NCBI GenBank assembly: GCA_963819735.1
Contig: CAWFXC010000004.1
Location: 1 to 64,000, forward strand
DNA from: CAWFXC01 sp963819735
GTDB lineage: Bacteria > Actinomycetota > Acidimicrobiia > IMCC26256 > DASPTH01
Direction of reading: 5' to 3'
DNA length: 64,000 bases
Part shown: one piece after another, positions 1-11,873 of the stretch
Numbering within the stretch: position 1 is the first letter of the stretch
How the letters are laid out: every line of letters begins with the position of its first letter
Notes under the pieces: generated by a model
Database searches by the model: none
The model's input: only the letters and a program-made list of their open reading frames with translations
Told to the model about the DNA's origin: nothing
Made by a program: the position numbers and the translations under genes

Positions 1-1750
<1,750 letters not shown>

Positions 1751-1863
1751 TTTTCTTCAAATGCTCGTGCTCGCTCTGGAGCTCTCACTGAGGGCTTATC
1801 CATGATCGACATACCTTTGGTGTGCCGATCATGGGCTACGATTACTCTGACAATTCCATAGGT
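1751..1863 (+). other. 23S-5S spacer with processing hairpin
   Basis: The spacer is about 113 bases long. A perfect nine-base inverted repeat, CCATGATCG at 1800-1808 and CGATCATGG at 1826-1834, can form a strong stem. It is a plausible RNase III-type processing site between 23S and 5S. No tRNA is present in the spacer. Confidence 0.6.
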
Positions 1864-1982
1864 TTCCGGTGACAATTGCGGCGGGGAAACACCCGTTCCC
1901 ATTCCGAACACGGAAGTGAAGACCGCCAGCGCCGATGGTACTTGGGGGGGAACCCCCTGGGAGAGTAGGTCGTCGCCGGGAT
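1864..1982 (+). rRNA. rrf: 5S ribosomal RNA
   Basis: This matches actinobacterial 5S rRNA: TTCCGGTGAC at the start, CCCGTTCCCATTCCGAACAC and GCGCCGATGGTACTTGG in the middle, and GGGAGAGTAGGTCGTCGCCGGGA at the end. The two ends can pair as the terminal helix. Boundaries are by homology and good to a few bases. Confidence 0.93.
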
Positions 1983-1991
1983 TTCTCGAAG

Positions 1992-2029
1992 CGCCCCCAG
2001 CCGCGCAGGCAACTGCAGCGGCGGGGGCG
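1992..2029 (+). terminator. rRNA operon terminator-like hairpin
   Basis: CGCCCCC (1992-1998) pairs with GGGGGCG (2023-2029), and GCCGC (2000-2004) pairs with GCGGC (2018-2022), with a bulged A at 1999 and a 13-base loop. The short pyrimidine tract TTCTTC follows. It lies ten bases after 5S, which suits the end of the rrn operon. Confidence 0.65.
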
Positions 2030-2085
2030 TTCTTCGCGCGTATCGGTACGCTCAATCATCCTTCCAACCCCGATCGGATCGCACG

Positions 2086-3648
2086 ATGGCGCAGGAACAA
2101 CGAGGTGGCCGGGGCCGGCCGCCGGCGAAGCGAGCGGGCAGCGGCGGGAAGCAGAAAGCCGGCGGCGCGCCCCGTAAAGGCGCGGCCGGAAAGGGCGGGG
2201 CCCGAAAAGCAGCACCCCGCAAGGGTGCGCCCCGCAAGGGTGCGAGCGCGGGGTTCGTGAAGGGCAAGGGCAAGGGGGCCAAGGCCGCGCCGCGCAAGGG
2301 CACGTCGGGCGCCGGTGGGAAGGGCTCCCCGAGCCGGTCGGGCACGGGCTCGGCGCCCCGGGGCGCTTCAAGTCCGGGCACCTCGGGCACCTCCACCGGC
2401 GGCTCAGCCGGGCGGACCTCCTCGCGCGGCGGATCCCCGACGTTCCGAGGGGCGTCGGCAGGTTCCTCTCGTGACGGTGCCCGCTCGGGCTCGCCGGCCG
2501 GTTCGCGGGCGGGCGCGACGAGGAGTGGGGGCGCGAAGGCTTTGCCCCGGTCGGGTTCAGCGCGGCCGACAGGCCGATCGACGGGAAGTTCGGAAGATCG
2601 GTCGTCGAGGGGCGGTCGGGCGGGTGCATCCGGTGGAACCGGCCGTCCCGACAGCCGCGACAGCCGCGACGGTCGTGGGGGCGGCCGCGGCGGTGCCCCG
2701 AGTTCGGCGCGGGCGAGAAGTGGCGGGGCCCCGAGCCGCGACAGTCGGGACCGGCGCGACAGTCGGGATGCTCGTGACGGTCGCGACGGTGGCGGTCGCC
2801 CGTCGAGCCGCGGCGCGGGTGGGTTCGGGCCCTACGCCGTCGACCGCCGCGACGAGGAGACCCGAGAAGCGGGACGGGATCGCCGTCCCGCGCCCGCCGG
2901 CCGCGGGAGGAGCGACGAGCGGCCTGCGTTGCGCACCGTCGGCAAGCGCACCGACCGCACGCAGGATGATCGCAAGCCCCGGCGCGGCACACCGCCCGCG
3001 CCCGCGCGCGGCAAACGGCGCAAGCGCGGCCCGGCCGACGTGCAACAGGAGATGGCGCGCCTCGCCGGTCGCAACGCCAACCGTGCCCTGGGCACGTTGA
3101 TGGCCGCGGCCGACGCGTTCGCCCACGACCGTGAGCGTGAGACCCTGCGCATCCTGCGCCCCGTGCGTGAGCAGCTGCCGGCGTCGCCCAGCGTGCGCGA
3201 GCTCGCCGGCCTCGCGCACTACCGGCTCGGCAACTACGCGGCGGCGGCCAAGGAGCTCGAGGCCTACGCCGAGTTGAGCGATTCGGTCGACCAGAACCCC
3301 GTGCTCATGGACTGCTACCGGGCGCTGCGGCGCTGGCGCAAGGTCGAGGAGTACTGGCTCGAGCTGGCCGCGGTGTCGCCGTCGGCGGAGCTGGTGGCCG
3401 AGGGGCGCATCGTCTACGCGGGCGCACTGGCCGACCAGGGCCGACTCGCCGAAGCGGTGGCACTCCTGCGCAAGCGGGCGGAGAACGTGAAGACGCCCAA
3501 GGAGCACCACCTTCGCCTCTGGTACGCGCTCGCCGACCTCGAGGAGCGCGCCGGCAACCTGGCCCGGGCCCGGGAGCTGTTCCACCAGGTGCGCCGGGCC
3601 GACCCCGCGTTCGCCGACGTCGCCGAACGCCTCGCCGCCCTCGGGTAG
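2086..3648 (+). CDS. TPR protein with long basic disordered N-terminal region
   Basis: The protein has 520 residues. Residues about 1-310 are almost only G, R, S, K, A, P and D, with repeated RKGA/RKGT units near residues 28-70 and later DSRD/RDGR stretches. This part is expected to be disordered and strongly basic, recalling histone H1-like or RGG RNA-binding tails. Residues about 310-520 are helical and match the actinobacterial TPR family found beside a HAD phosphatase and tlyA (Rv1691 type), for example ELAGLAHYRLGNYAAAAKEL. The ATG at 2086 is the only start that includes the whole tail. Function is unknown. A role as a nucleic-acid-associated scaffold is only a guess from charge. Four codons of the tail recur nearly identically, so its length may vary between strains. 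Confidence 0.8.
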   Translation: MAQEQRGGRGRPPAKRAGSGGKQKAGGAPRKGAAGKGGARKAAPRKGAPRKGASAGFVKGKGKGAKAAPRKGTSGAGGKGSPSRSGTGSAPRGASSPGTSGTSTGGSAGRTSSRGGSPTFRGASAGSSRDGARSGSPAGSRAGATRSGGAKALPRSGSARPTGRSTGSSEDRSSRGGRAGASGGTGRPDSRDSRDGRGGGRGGAPSSARARSGGAPSRDSRDRRDSRDARDGRDGGGRPSSRGAGGFGPYAVDRRDEETREAGRDRRPAPAGRGRSDERPALRTVGKRTDRTQDDRKPRRGTPPAPARGKRRKRGPADVQQEMARLAGRNANRALGTLMAAADAFAHDRERETLRILRPVREQLPASPSVRELAGLAHYRLGNYAAAAKELEAYAELSDSVDQNPVLMDCYRALRRWRKVEEYWLELAAVSPSAELVAEGRIVYAGALADQGRLAEAVALLRKRAENVKTPKEHHLRLWYALADLEERAGNLARARELFHQVRRADPAFADVAERLAALG

Positions 3649-3800
3649 CCACCCCGGACCCACACCCCTCCGACAACCGTCCCGATAACTGTCGTACTCC
3701 CGTCGTACGGTTCGCGCAGCGTTCCCCAATCCTTCCCCCGAACTCCCTCGACGCTGTGTCACCGCGGCCGGCAAGCGGCGGGAAGAGAAGGAGAAGGGGA

Positions 3801-4181
3801 ATGCCCACGATGGAAGTGCCCACGATCGAGACGGCAATCAACCTCAGCGTGCTCTGCGGGCCGTGCTCCGCGGCACCGGAGCTGCGGGTCCTCGAGTCGG
3901 GCACCCGGCTCGCCACCCTGGCGATCCGCTGCCCGACCGGCGACGCCAAGGCAACCTCCGTGCCGGTCACGGTCTGGGACCCGCCGGCCTGGCTCGAGAC
4001 GGTCGAGCCGGGTGAGTGGGTGGTCGTCGTCGGCCGCCTGCGCCGGCGGTTCTACCAGCGGCCCGGCGGCGTCGGGTCCCGCGTCGACGTCGATGCCGAG
4101 ATGATCGGCCGGGCCCGCGATCGCCGCCGGATCGACGCCGCACTGCGCCGTGCCCTGGCGTCGCTCGAGGCCCTCGGATGA
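3801..4181 (+). CDS. Single-stranded DNA-binding protein-like OB-fold protein
   Basis: The 126-residue protein has the layout of an SSB-type OB fold: an initial hydrophobic strand (TAINLSVLCGP), a central LATLAIRCPTG segment, VPVTVWDPP, then the EPGEWVVVVGRLRRRFYQ strand pair in which SSBs place their G-x-L-x-x-R turn. It lacks the long acidic tail of the main replicative SSB, which in actinobacteria normally sits between rpsF and rpsR. A secondary SSB paralogue is therefore likelier. ATG 3801 is chosen because AAGGAGAAGGGGA lies just upstream. A GTG at 3756 in the same frame would add 15 basic residues and lacks such a site. Confidence 0.72.
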   Translation: MPTMEVPTIETAINLSVLCGPCSAAPELRVLESGTRLATLAIRCPTGDAKATSVPVTVWDPPAWLETVEPGEWVVVVGRLRRRFYQRPGGVGSRVDVDAEMIGRARDRRRIDAALRRALASLEALG

Positions 4182-4469
4182 CGCCGCGGCCAGATCTCGC
4201 GGCGTCGGTCGCCCGGCCCGCGCCCGGGCGCGGGCCCGGGGAGGGAACCCCGGCGGATTCGGCAGCGATTCGAAAGTCAGCCGAAAGTCGAGCCCCGCAT
4301 CCCGGAATGGGGCACCACGCTCGGTAAGATCGTGACGACCGTCGCCCGGAGCGACCGCCCGGGACGCCGAACACACTTGAACGGCCGACGACGTCGAACC
4401 GGGCGATCCGGACGAAGCAATCGACAACCGCAGACCGCGGCGAAGCCCACACAACGAGGTGAGGGACGC
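4182..4469. other. Intergenic region with perfect 22-bp palindrome
   Basis: No gene is seen in these 288 bases. At 4215-4236 lies a perfect 22-base palindrome, GGCCCGCGCC followed by its mirror. It could act as a GC-rich transcription stop for the SSB-like gene, although no T tract follows. A TAAGAT element at 4325 resembles a -10 box that could serve korA, but no convincing -35 was found. Confidence 0.45.
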
Positions 4470-6321
4470 GTGACCGCAACACCCGATACCAGAGCGCTCG
4501 AGCCCGAAGACCTCGACGAGGTCGTCATCCGATTCGCCGGCGACTCGGGCGACGGGATGCAACTCACGGGCGACCGATTCACCGACGTGAGTGCGGTGTT
4601 CGGCAACGACCTGGCGACGATGCCGAACTACCCGGCCGAGATCCGGGCCCCCGCCGGCACGATCGCCGGAGTGTCGTCGTTCCAGGTCCACATCTCCGAC
4701 CACGACATCGTCACGCCGGGCGATGCGCCCGACGTGCTCGTGGCGATGAACCCGGCGGCGCTCAAGGCCAACCTCGGCGAGCTCCCGCCCGGTTCGACGA
4801 TCCTCGTGAACTCCGATGCGTTCGACGAGCGCAACCTCTCGAAGGTTGGCTACGACGGCAACCCGCTCGACAACGGCTCGTTGGCGTCGTACCACGTCGT
4901 CCAGGTGCCGATGACGTCGCTCACCCTCGAGGCGTGCAAGGACCTCGGGGTGAAGCCGCGTGACGCGGAGCGGTCCAAGAACTTCTTCGCCCTCGGCCTC
5001 ATCTCGTGGATGTACACCCGGCCGGTCGAGCCGACGATCGAGTGGATCGACCAGCGCTTCTCGTCTCGGCCCCAGGTTCGCGACGCCAACCTCGCCGCGT
5101 TCAAGGCGGGCCTGCACTTCGGCGAGACCGCGGAGCTGCTCGAGCACTACCAGATCCAGCCGGCGCGCCTGGAGCCCGGCAAGTACCGGAACATCACCGG
5201 CAACCTCGCGGTCGCCTACGGGCTTATCGCCGCGGCCCAGAGCGCCAGCCTCCCGATCCTGTACGCGTCGTACCCGATCACGCCGGCGTCCGACATCCTG
5301 CACGAGCTGTCGAAGCACAAGAACTTCGGTATCCGCACGCTCCAGGCCGAAGACGAGATCGCCGCCGCCGCGGTGGCAGTGGGTGCCGCGTTCGCCGGTC
5401 AGCTGGGCATCACCGCCACCAGCGGTCCCGGTCTCGACCTCAAGTCGGAGGCGCTCGGGCTCGCCATCAGCCTGGAGTTGCCGTTGGTCGTCGTCGACGT
5501 GCAGCGCGGCGGTCCGTCCACCGGACTCCCCACCAAGACCGAGCAGTCCGACCTCCTCCTCGCGATGTACGGCCGCCACGGCGAGTCGCCGCTGCCCATC
5601 GTCGCGGCGCGGTCACCCAGCCACTGCTTCGACGCTGCGTTCGAGGCGGTCCGGATCGCGCTGAAGTACCGCACGCCCGTCATCCTCCTCACCGACGGCT
5701 ACGTCGCCAACGGTTCCGAGCCGTGGCTGCTGCCCGACATCTCGGCGCTGCCCGACATCTCGGTGCCGTTCGCCACCGAACCCAACCACGACGGCGAGTT
5801 CTGGCCCTACCTGCGAGATCCGGAGACCCTCGCCCGACCCTGGGCGATCCCCGGCACGCCGGGCCTGATGCACCGCATCGGTGGCATCGAGAAGCAGGAC
5901 GGCACCGGGAACGTCAACTACGACCCGGCCAACCACGAGCTCATGACCCACATCCGGGCCGACAAGGTGGCCCGCATCGCGGGTGACATCCCGCCGGTCT
6001 CGGTGGAGGGCGACGCGGACGCCGACCTGCTGGTGCTCGGCTGGGGGAGCACCTGGGGCCCGATCAGTGAGGCGCTGCGGCGGGTCCGCGCCGACGGCCG
6101 ACGGGTTGCACACGCGCACCTCACGCACCTCAACCCGTTCCCCGCCAACCTCGGCGAGGCACTTGCGGCCCACCCGAAGATCCTCGTGCCCGAGATGAAC
6201 CTGGGCCAGCTGTCGAAGCTGGTGCGGGCGGCATTCCTCGTCGACGCGCAGTCCCTCACCAAGGTGCAGGGCCTGCCGTTCAGCGCCACCGAGATCGAAT
6301 CGAAGATTGTGGAGATGATCG

Positions 6322-6329
<8 letters not shown>
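4470..6329 (+). CDS. korA: 2-oxoglutarate/2-oxoacid:ferredoxin oxidoreductase alpha subunit
   Basis: The 619-residue protein fuses the gamma domain (about residues 15-200, starting VVIRFAGDSGDGMQLTGDR) to the alpha pyrimidine-binding domain (from about 215, LYASYPITPASDILHEL and GITATSGPGLDLKSEALGLA) and a C-terminal domain II. This is the KorA layout of two-subunit enzymes that oxidise 2-oxoglutarate to succinyl-CoA with ferredoxin, a common TCA-cycle route in actinobacteria. GTG 4470 is chosen because GAGGTGAGGG precedes it. An upstream start at 4332 would add 46 basic, non-homologous residues. korB overlaps its last eight bases. No ferredoxin gene is adjacent. Substrate assignment rests on family layout. 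Confidence 0.9.
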
Positions 6330-7361
<1,032 letters not shown>

Positions 7362-7380
7362 CCAGTTCCGAGTCGTCGGT

Positions 7381-7405
7381 CGGGGCCCCTCGGGCGTCGG
7401 CCCCG
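7381..7405. terminator. Terminator-like hairpin between convergent genes
   Basis: CGGGGCC (7381-7387) and GGCCCCG (7399-7405) form a seven-pair stem between the ends of korB and the opposing DUF1015 gene. No T tract is present. It could stop transcription from both sides, but this is suggested by position only. Confidence 0.35.
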
Positions 7406-7412
7406 GTCGCGG

Positions 7413-8622
7413 TCAGTCGTCGAGGCCGCGGAAGACCATCCCGGTGCGGGGTTTGGGGGCGAAGAACGTCGTCTTCTCCGGCATGCGCAGGCCGGCGGCG
7501 GCGGCGGCGCGGATCGTCTCGACGGTGACCGGGCGCAGCAGCACCGCGGCGTCGACGTTGCCCTTGGCCACGTGCGCCGCCACCGCGACCGCGTCGTTGC
7601 GGTAGGTGAGCGAGACGCCAGGTACCGCCGGCAGGACGCCGACGTCGAAGCGGGCCGAGTCGACCGCGCGCAACTCCTCCGGCACGTCGAGCATGCGGGC
7701 ATCGAGCGCGGGACGCGGCACCAGGAGTGCGAGCCCGTCGCCGTCGACCAGACCCAGGCCGCCTTCGGCGTGCATGGCCGCTTCCAGCGCGGCCACCCCC
7801 TCGGGAACGTTGGCGCCCGCGTCGCGCACCTCGAACGAGGTGTGCAGCCCGGCGCGCAGATCGACCCCGGCGACGCCGGCGAGCATCCGGTGGATGGCGC
7901 GCACGCACAGTTGCTCGGGGGCCAACTCGACGACCAGCGTCATGATCGAATCGGCGCCCGGGTCGTCGACGTCGTGCTCCCGGCGCTCGGCCCGGTAGTT
8001 CCCCGCGGTCTCGTAGCGGTGGTGTCCGTCGGCGAGCACCAACCGTGCGCGTCCGACCGCGTCGGCGATCGCCGCGATGCGCGCCGGGTCGGTGACCCGC
8101 CACAGCTCATGGCGAAATCCGTCGTCGTCGACCGCGGTGGCCAGCGGCGCGCCGTCGGGCACGAGCCGCTCCGACAGCCCGGCGGCGAGTGACAGCCCCC
8201 AGATCGGGTCGAGGTTGGCGCGGGTGGCCCGGAGCAGCTCCAGGCGATCGCTCTTCGCCTTGGGCAGCGTGCGCTCGTGGGGCATGACGTCGCCGCGCGT
8301 GTTGTCGAGCGTGAGCGCGCCGATCACCCCGGTGGTCTGCTGGGGCCGGCCGTCGTCGCCGGTGAACTGCATGCGGTAGATGGAGAACGTCGCCGCGTCG
8401 TCGACGACGAGTTGGCCGTCGTGCCGCCACTGCGCCAGCGCCGCGGCCGCGGCGTCGTAGCTGTCGGGGAGGATGAGGCGGACCGCGTTCTGCGGGTCGC
8501 GCGCGGCCGAACGCGTCGCGCTGGTCGGGCTCGATCACGTCGTAGGGTGGAGCACAGACCTCGGTGAGGTCGGTGCCGCGGGCGGCGTATCGAATACCGG
8601 GGAAGGGAAGAAAGTCGGGCAC
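7413..8622 (-). CDS. DUF1015 family protein, with one-base frameshift
   Basis: The start, read from GTG at 8622, is MPDFLPFPGIRYAARGTDL followed by APPYDVIEPDQRDAF. This is the conserved N-terminus of DUF1015 proteins. Near 8505-8515 the frame shifts and the family sequence continues as RDPQNAVRLIL, then MQFTGDDGRPQQTTGVIGAL, LADGHHRYETAGNYR and the C-terminal KTTFFAPKPRTGMVFR. One extra base in the GGCCGCGCGCG stretch explains it. The family is widespread but its reaction is not established. LADGHHRYETA is its most conserved motif. The gene converges on korB and is divergent from the TPR gene at 8723. A start at the internal ATG (8372) would lose the conserved PPYDV block. Confidence 0.8.
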
Positions 8623-8722
8623 CGGAGCGATTCATTTGGGGACGGTGCCCGGATTCTCGCATACCGGGCCACCGGAACCGGGTGCCCGGCGGCCGTCGGG
8701 CGGAGATCTTCGGAGGACTCCC

Positions 8723-9082
8723 ATGCAATCGGCGTACGACGCGTACCAAGAGGGCAACCGGCTCCTCGCGTCGCAGAACCCCCACGCGGCGGCGGTGGCG
8801 CTCGAGCGGGCACGCGAGCTCGAGCCCGACAAGGGATCGGTGCGCGAGACGTTGGCGCGCGCGTACTACCGGTGCGGCCGCATCCCGGCGGCGCGGGCGG
8901 AGTTCGAGCGTGCGGTCGAGATCGAGCCGGTCAACGACTACGCCCACTTCGGCCTCGGCCTGTGCCTCCTGCGCCAGGGCGACCGGCTCGGCGCTCGCCG
9001 GCACCTCAAGCTGGCGGTGGCCATGCGGCCCGACCACGAGCACTACCGCAACGCGCTCGCCCGGGTGGCCGAGGACGCGTGA
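8723..9082 (+). CDS. Short TPR protein
   Basis: The 119-residue protein is made of about three tetratricopeptide units, for example NPHAAAVALERARELEPDKG, GRIPAARAEFERAVEIEPVN and GDRLGARRHLKLAVAMRPDH. It probably acts as a protein-protein adaptor. Start ATG 8723 follows CGGAGGAC with good spacing. Longer in-frame starts would run into the divergent DUF1015 promoter region. It sits directly before the HAD phosphatase and tlyA. Confidence 0.8.
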   Translation: MQSAYDAYQEGNRLLASQNPHAAAVALERARELEPDKGSVRETLARAYYRCGRIPAARAEFERAVEIEPVNDYAHFGLGLCLLRQGDRLGARRHLKLAVAMRPDHEHYRNALARVAEDA

Positions 9083-9101
9083 CCGAAACCACGAACCGGC
9101 G

Positions 9102-9956
9102 GTGACGCCCGCCGATGAGTCGACGCCGACACCGAAACCGACGCCAGTAGCGGTGCCGGTGCCGGCGCCGGTCGTCTGCTGTGATCTCGACGGCGTGATC
9201 TGGCGGGGGGACGACCCGATCGCGCCGGCCGCGCGCGGCATCCGGGAGCTGCGCGCCGCCGGACTGCGGGTCGTGTTCGTGTCGAACAACTCGAACTCGC
9301 CGATCGGTGACGTCGTGGCCAAGCTCGAACGCATGGGCGTGCCCGCGACGCCGGGCGATCTGATCACCAGCGCGACCGCCGCGGCCTGGTTGCTCGCGCA
9401 GTCGCTCGCACCCGGCGCGCGGGTGCTGGCGTGCGCGGGGCCGGGCGTGATCGAGGCGTTGACCGACGCCGGGCTCACTCCGGTCGACGACGGGCCCGCC
9501 GATGCGGTCGTCGTCGGCTTCCACCGCACGTTCGACTTCGACGAGCTCGAGCGAACCTCGCGCGCGGTGCGCGACGGCGCCCGTTTCGTGGCCACCAATC
9601 TCGATGCCACCTATCCCGTGCCCGGTGGGCTGATCCCGGGGGCCGGCTCGATCGTGGCCGCGGTCGCCACCGCCGCCGGGAGCACGCCGGAAGTGGCGGG
9701 CAAGCCGGCCGCCCCGACCGTCGGCCTGATCCGCGAGCGCTTCGGCACCACCGGGGTGGTCGTGGGGGATCGGCCGTCGACCGACGGCGCCCTGGCCGAC
9801 GCGATCGGTTGGCCCTTCGCACTGGTGCTCTCGGGGGTGACGGCCGCGGTCGCGCCGCCGGGCGGCGAGGCGATCCCGAGCCCGGCCCCGCCGTTCGTGG
9901 GCGCCGATCTGGGCGAGCTCGCGCCGGCTCTGATCGCCACCTTCCGGGACGCGTGA
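9102..9956 (+). CDS. HAD-IIA phosphatase (NagD / glycerol-3-phosphate phosphatase-like)
   Basis: The 284-residue protein has all four HAD motifs: DLDGV (motif I, nucleophile Asp), VFVSNNSNSP (motif II), AGKPAAPT (motif III Lys) and VVGDRPSTDGALADA (motif IV). The large inserted cap with VVVGFHRTFDFDEL is typical of class IIA enzymes such as NagD. In M. tuberculosis the gene at this place (Rv1692) is a glycerol-3-phosphate phosphatase. The same role is likely here but unproven. GTG 9102 is the first start that gives the family N-terminus. It is preceded by a proline/threonine-rich stretch of about 18 residues, and its ribosome site is weak. Confidence 0.85.
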   Translation: MTPADESTPTPKPTPVAVPVPAPVVCCDLDGVIWRGDDPIAPAARGIRELRAAGLRVVFVSNNSNSPIGDVVAKLERMGVPATPGDLITSATAAAWLLAQSLAPGARVLACAGPGVIEALTDAGLTPVDDGPADAVVVGFHRTFDFDELERTSRAVRDGARFVATNLDATYPVPGGLIPGAGSIVAAVATAAGSTPEVAGKPAAPTVGLIRERFGTTGVVVGDRPSTDGALADAIGWPFALVLSGVTAAVAPPGGEAIPSPAPPFVGADLGELAPALIATFRDA

Positions 9957-10109
9957 ACGCCGAGCGCTGAACCGGCGCCTCGGCGTCCGCCCGGGCCCCG
10001 AGGGCGACGCGCCGCGTCGCGAGCACTACGAGGCCGCCGAGGCTCGGACCGCCGGCCGGAGCCGGTGCCAAACCCCGGCCGACGCCTGAGCACCGCGTAT
10101 CCTGCGTCG

Positions 10110-10937
10110 GTGACCGTGCGCCGGCGACTCGACGCCGAGCTCGTGCGCCGGGGATTGCTCGCGAGCCGCCGGCAGGCAGTGGAGGCGATCGCCGCGGGCC
10201 GGGTGAGCGTCGGTGGCAGCCCGGCGCGGGGCGCATCCCGCTTGGTCGGTGCCGACGAGTCGATCCAGGTCGCGGGGGCGGGTCCCCGGTTCGTGTCGCG
10301 TGGGGGCGAGAAGCTCGCCGGCGCGCTGGAACGGTTCGCGGTGCCGGTGCGCGGGCGCCGGGCGCTCGACGCCGGCGCGTCGACGGGTGGCTTCACCGAT
10401 TGTCTGCTCCAGGCCGGCGCCGCCCACGTCGTCGCGGTCGACGTCGGACGCGGGCAACTGGCCTGGAGCCTCCGCGGCGACGACCGCGTCACCGTGATGG
10501 AGCGCACCAACGTGCGCGGACTGGAGGCCGACGACCTCGGCGGGCCGGTCGATCTCACCGTCGCCGACCTGTCGTTCATCTCGCTCCTCACCGTGGCGCC
10601 CGCGCTGGCGCGCTGCACCGCGCCCGACGGCGATCTCGTGTTGCTGGTCAAGCCCCAGTTCGAGGCCGGGCGGGCGCGTATCGGCAAGGGCGGGATCGTG
10701 CGCGACCCGGCGGTGCACCGCGCCGTCCTGCGTGAAGTGCGCGACGGCCTGCGCGACGCGGGCCTGTTCGTCGTCGATCTCATGGCTTCGCCGTTGCGCG
10801 GCGCCGACGGGAACGTCGAATTCCTCGTGCGCTGCGACACGGCCGGCCCCGCCCTCGACGACGTCCGCCTCGACGCCGAGGTGCCGGTACCCACCGCGGA
10901 TGGCGTGGACAGTGATGCCGATGTCGACGCAGGCTGA
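10110..10937 (+). CDS. tlyA: TlyA family rRNA 2'-O-methyltransferase
   Basis: The protein has 275 residues. An N-terminal S4 RNA-binding domain (RRRLDAELVRRGLLASRRQA, residues about 4-60) is followed by an FtsJ-type methyltransferase domain with the SAM loop ALDAGASTGGFTDCLLQAGA (about 90-110) and DLSFISL. TlyA enzymes methylate cytidines in 16S and 23S rRNA and set capreomycin sensitivity. GTG 10110 gives the expected start. The upstream in-frame start adds 15 unrelated residues. It is first in the tlyA-nadK-recN-steA-steB series. The C-terminus has a short D/V-rich tail just before nadK. Confidence 0.92.
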   Translation: MTVRRRLDAELVRRGLLASRRQAVEAIAAGRVSVGGSPARGASRLVGADESIQVAGAGPRFVSRGGEKLAGALERFAVPVRGRRALDAGASTGGFTDCLLQAGAAHVVAVDVGRGQLAWSLRGDDRVTVMERTNVRGLEADDLGGPVDLTVADLSFISLLTVAPALARCTAPDGDLVLLVKPQFEAGRARIGKGGIVRDPAVHRAVLREVRDGLRDAGLFVVDLMASPLRGADGNVEFLVRCDTAGPALDDVRLDAEVPVPTADGVDSDADVDAG

Positions 10938-11009
10938 TGCCGACGCTGATCCCGACGCGGACCTCTACGTCGAGATCCACGACGCGCACGTCCCCCAAGC
11001 GAGGCCGGC

Positions 11010-11870
11010 GTGAGCGTGCGCGCGGTGGGGATCGTCCCGCATCCCGACCGCGCCACCGCCACCGACCTCGCCAAGCACGCCGCCGCCCGGCTGGCCGAAC
11101 ACGGTGTCGAGGTGCGCGTGCCCGGGCCCGACGCCGACTCCGCCGGCCTCGGTCATCTCGCGTGGGAGCTCACGGCGTTCCCCGAGGGCCTCGACGTGAT
11201 CATCTCGCTCGGGGGCGACGGCACCATGCTGCGGGCGGTCGACCACGCCTATGAGGCTGGGGTGCCGGTGCTCGGCGTGAACGTCGGCCAGATGGGTTAC
11301 CTCACCGAGGTGGAGCCGGCCGACTTCGACGCTGCGCTCGACCGGCTGGTCGCGGGCGACTACGAGGTCGCCGAGCGCATGGTGCTCGAGCTCGACGTGC
11401 AGTCGGCCGGCCCCGCGCACGGTCGCTGGTTCGCGCTCAACGAGGCGGTGCTGGAGAAGGTCCACACCGGCCGCCTGGCCCGACTCGACGTCGAGGTGAA
11501 CGGCACCTTCTTCACCACCTACGCGGCCGACGGCGTGATCGTGGCCACGCCCACCGGTTCGACCGCCTACTCGTTCTCGGCCCGCGGCCCGATCGTGTCG
11601 CCGCGGCACCGCTGCCTCCTGCTCACGCCGGTGTCGCCGCACATGCTCTTCGACCGGTCGCTCGTGCTCGCGGCGGAGGAGACCCTCCGGTTCAGCGTGT
11701 GCGACGACCGCAGCGTCGTGCTCACCGCCGACGGCCGCGAGCTCGGCGAGCTGGCGGCCGGCGACTCGGTGTCGTGCACCGGCGGCCCCCTGCCCGCCCG
11801 CATCGTCACCCTCGGGCCTCGCGACTTCCACCAGATCCTGAAGGCCAAGTTCGGCCTCGCGGACCGGTAG
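11010..11870 (+). CDS. nadK: NAD kinase
   Basis: The 286-residue protein phosphorylates NAD to NADP. The signature GGDGTML is at residues 68-74. The second NAD-binding segment is GVNVGQMGYLTEVEP, the NE pair is in ALNEAVLEK, and the substrate loop reads ATPTGSTAYSFSARGPI. The length is normal. GTG 11010 follows the tlyA tail after about 70 bases, and recN starts four bases after its stop, so the genes are probably co-transcribed. Confidence 0.95.
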   Translation: MSVRAVGIVPHPDRATATDLAKHAAARLAEHGVEVRVPGPDADSAGLGHLAWELTAFPEGLDVIISLGGDGTMLRAVDHAYEAGVPVLGVNVGQMGYLTEVEPADFDAALDRLVAGDYEVAERMVLELDVQSAGPAHGRWFALNEAVLEKVHTGRLARLDVEVNGTFFTTYAADGVIVATPTGSTAYSFSARGPIVSPRHRCLLLTPVSPHMLFDRSLVLAAEETLRFSVCDDRSVVLTADGRELGELAAGDSVSCTGGPLPARIVTLGPRDFHQILKAKFGLADR

Positions 11871-11873
11871 CCG

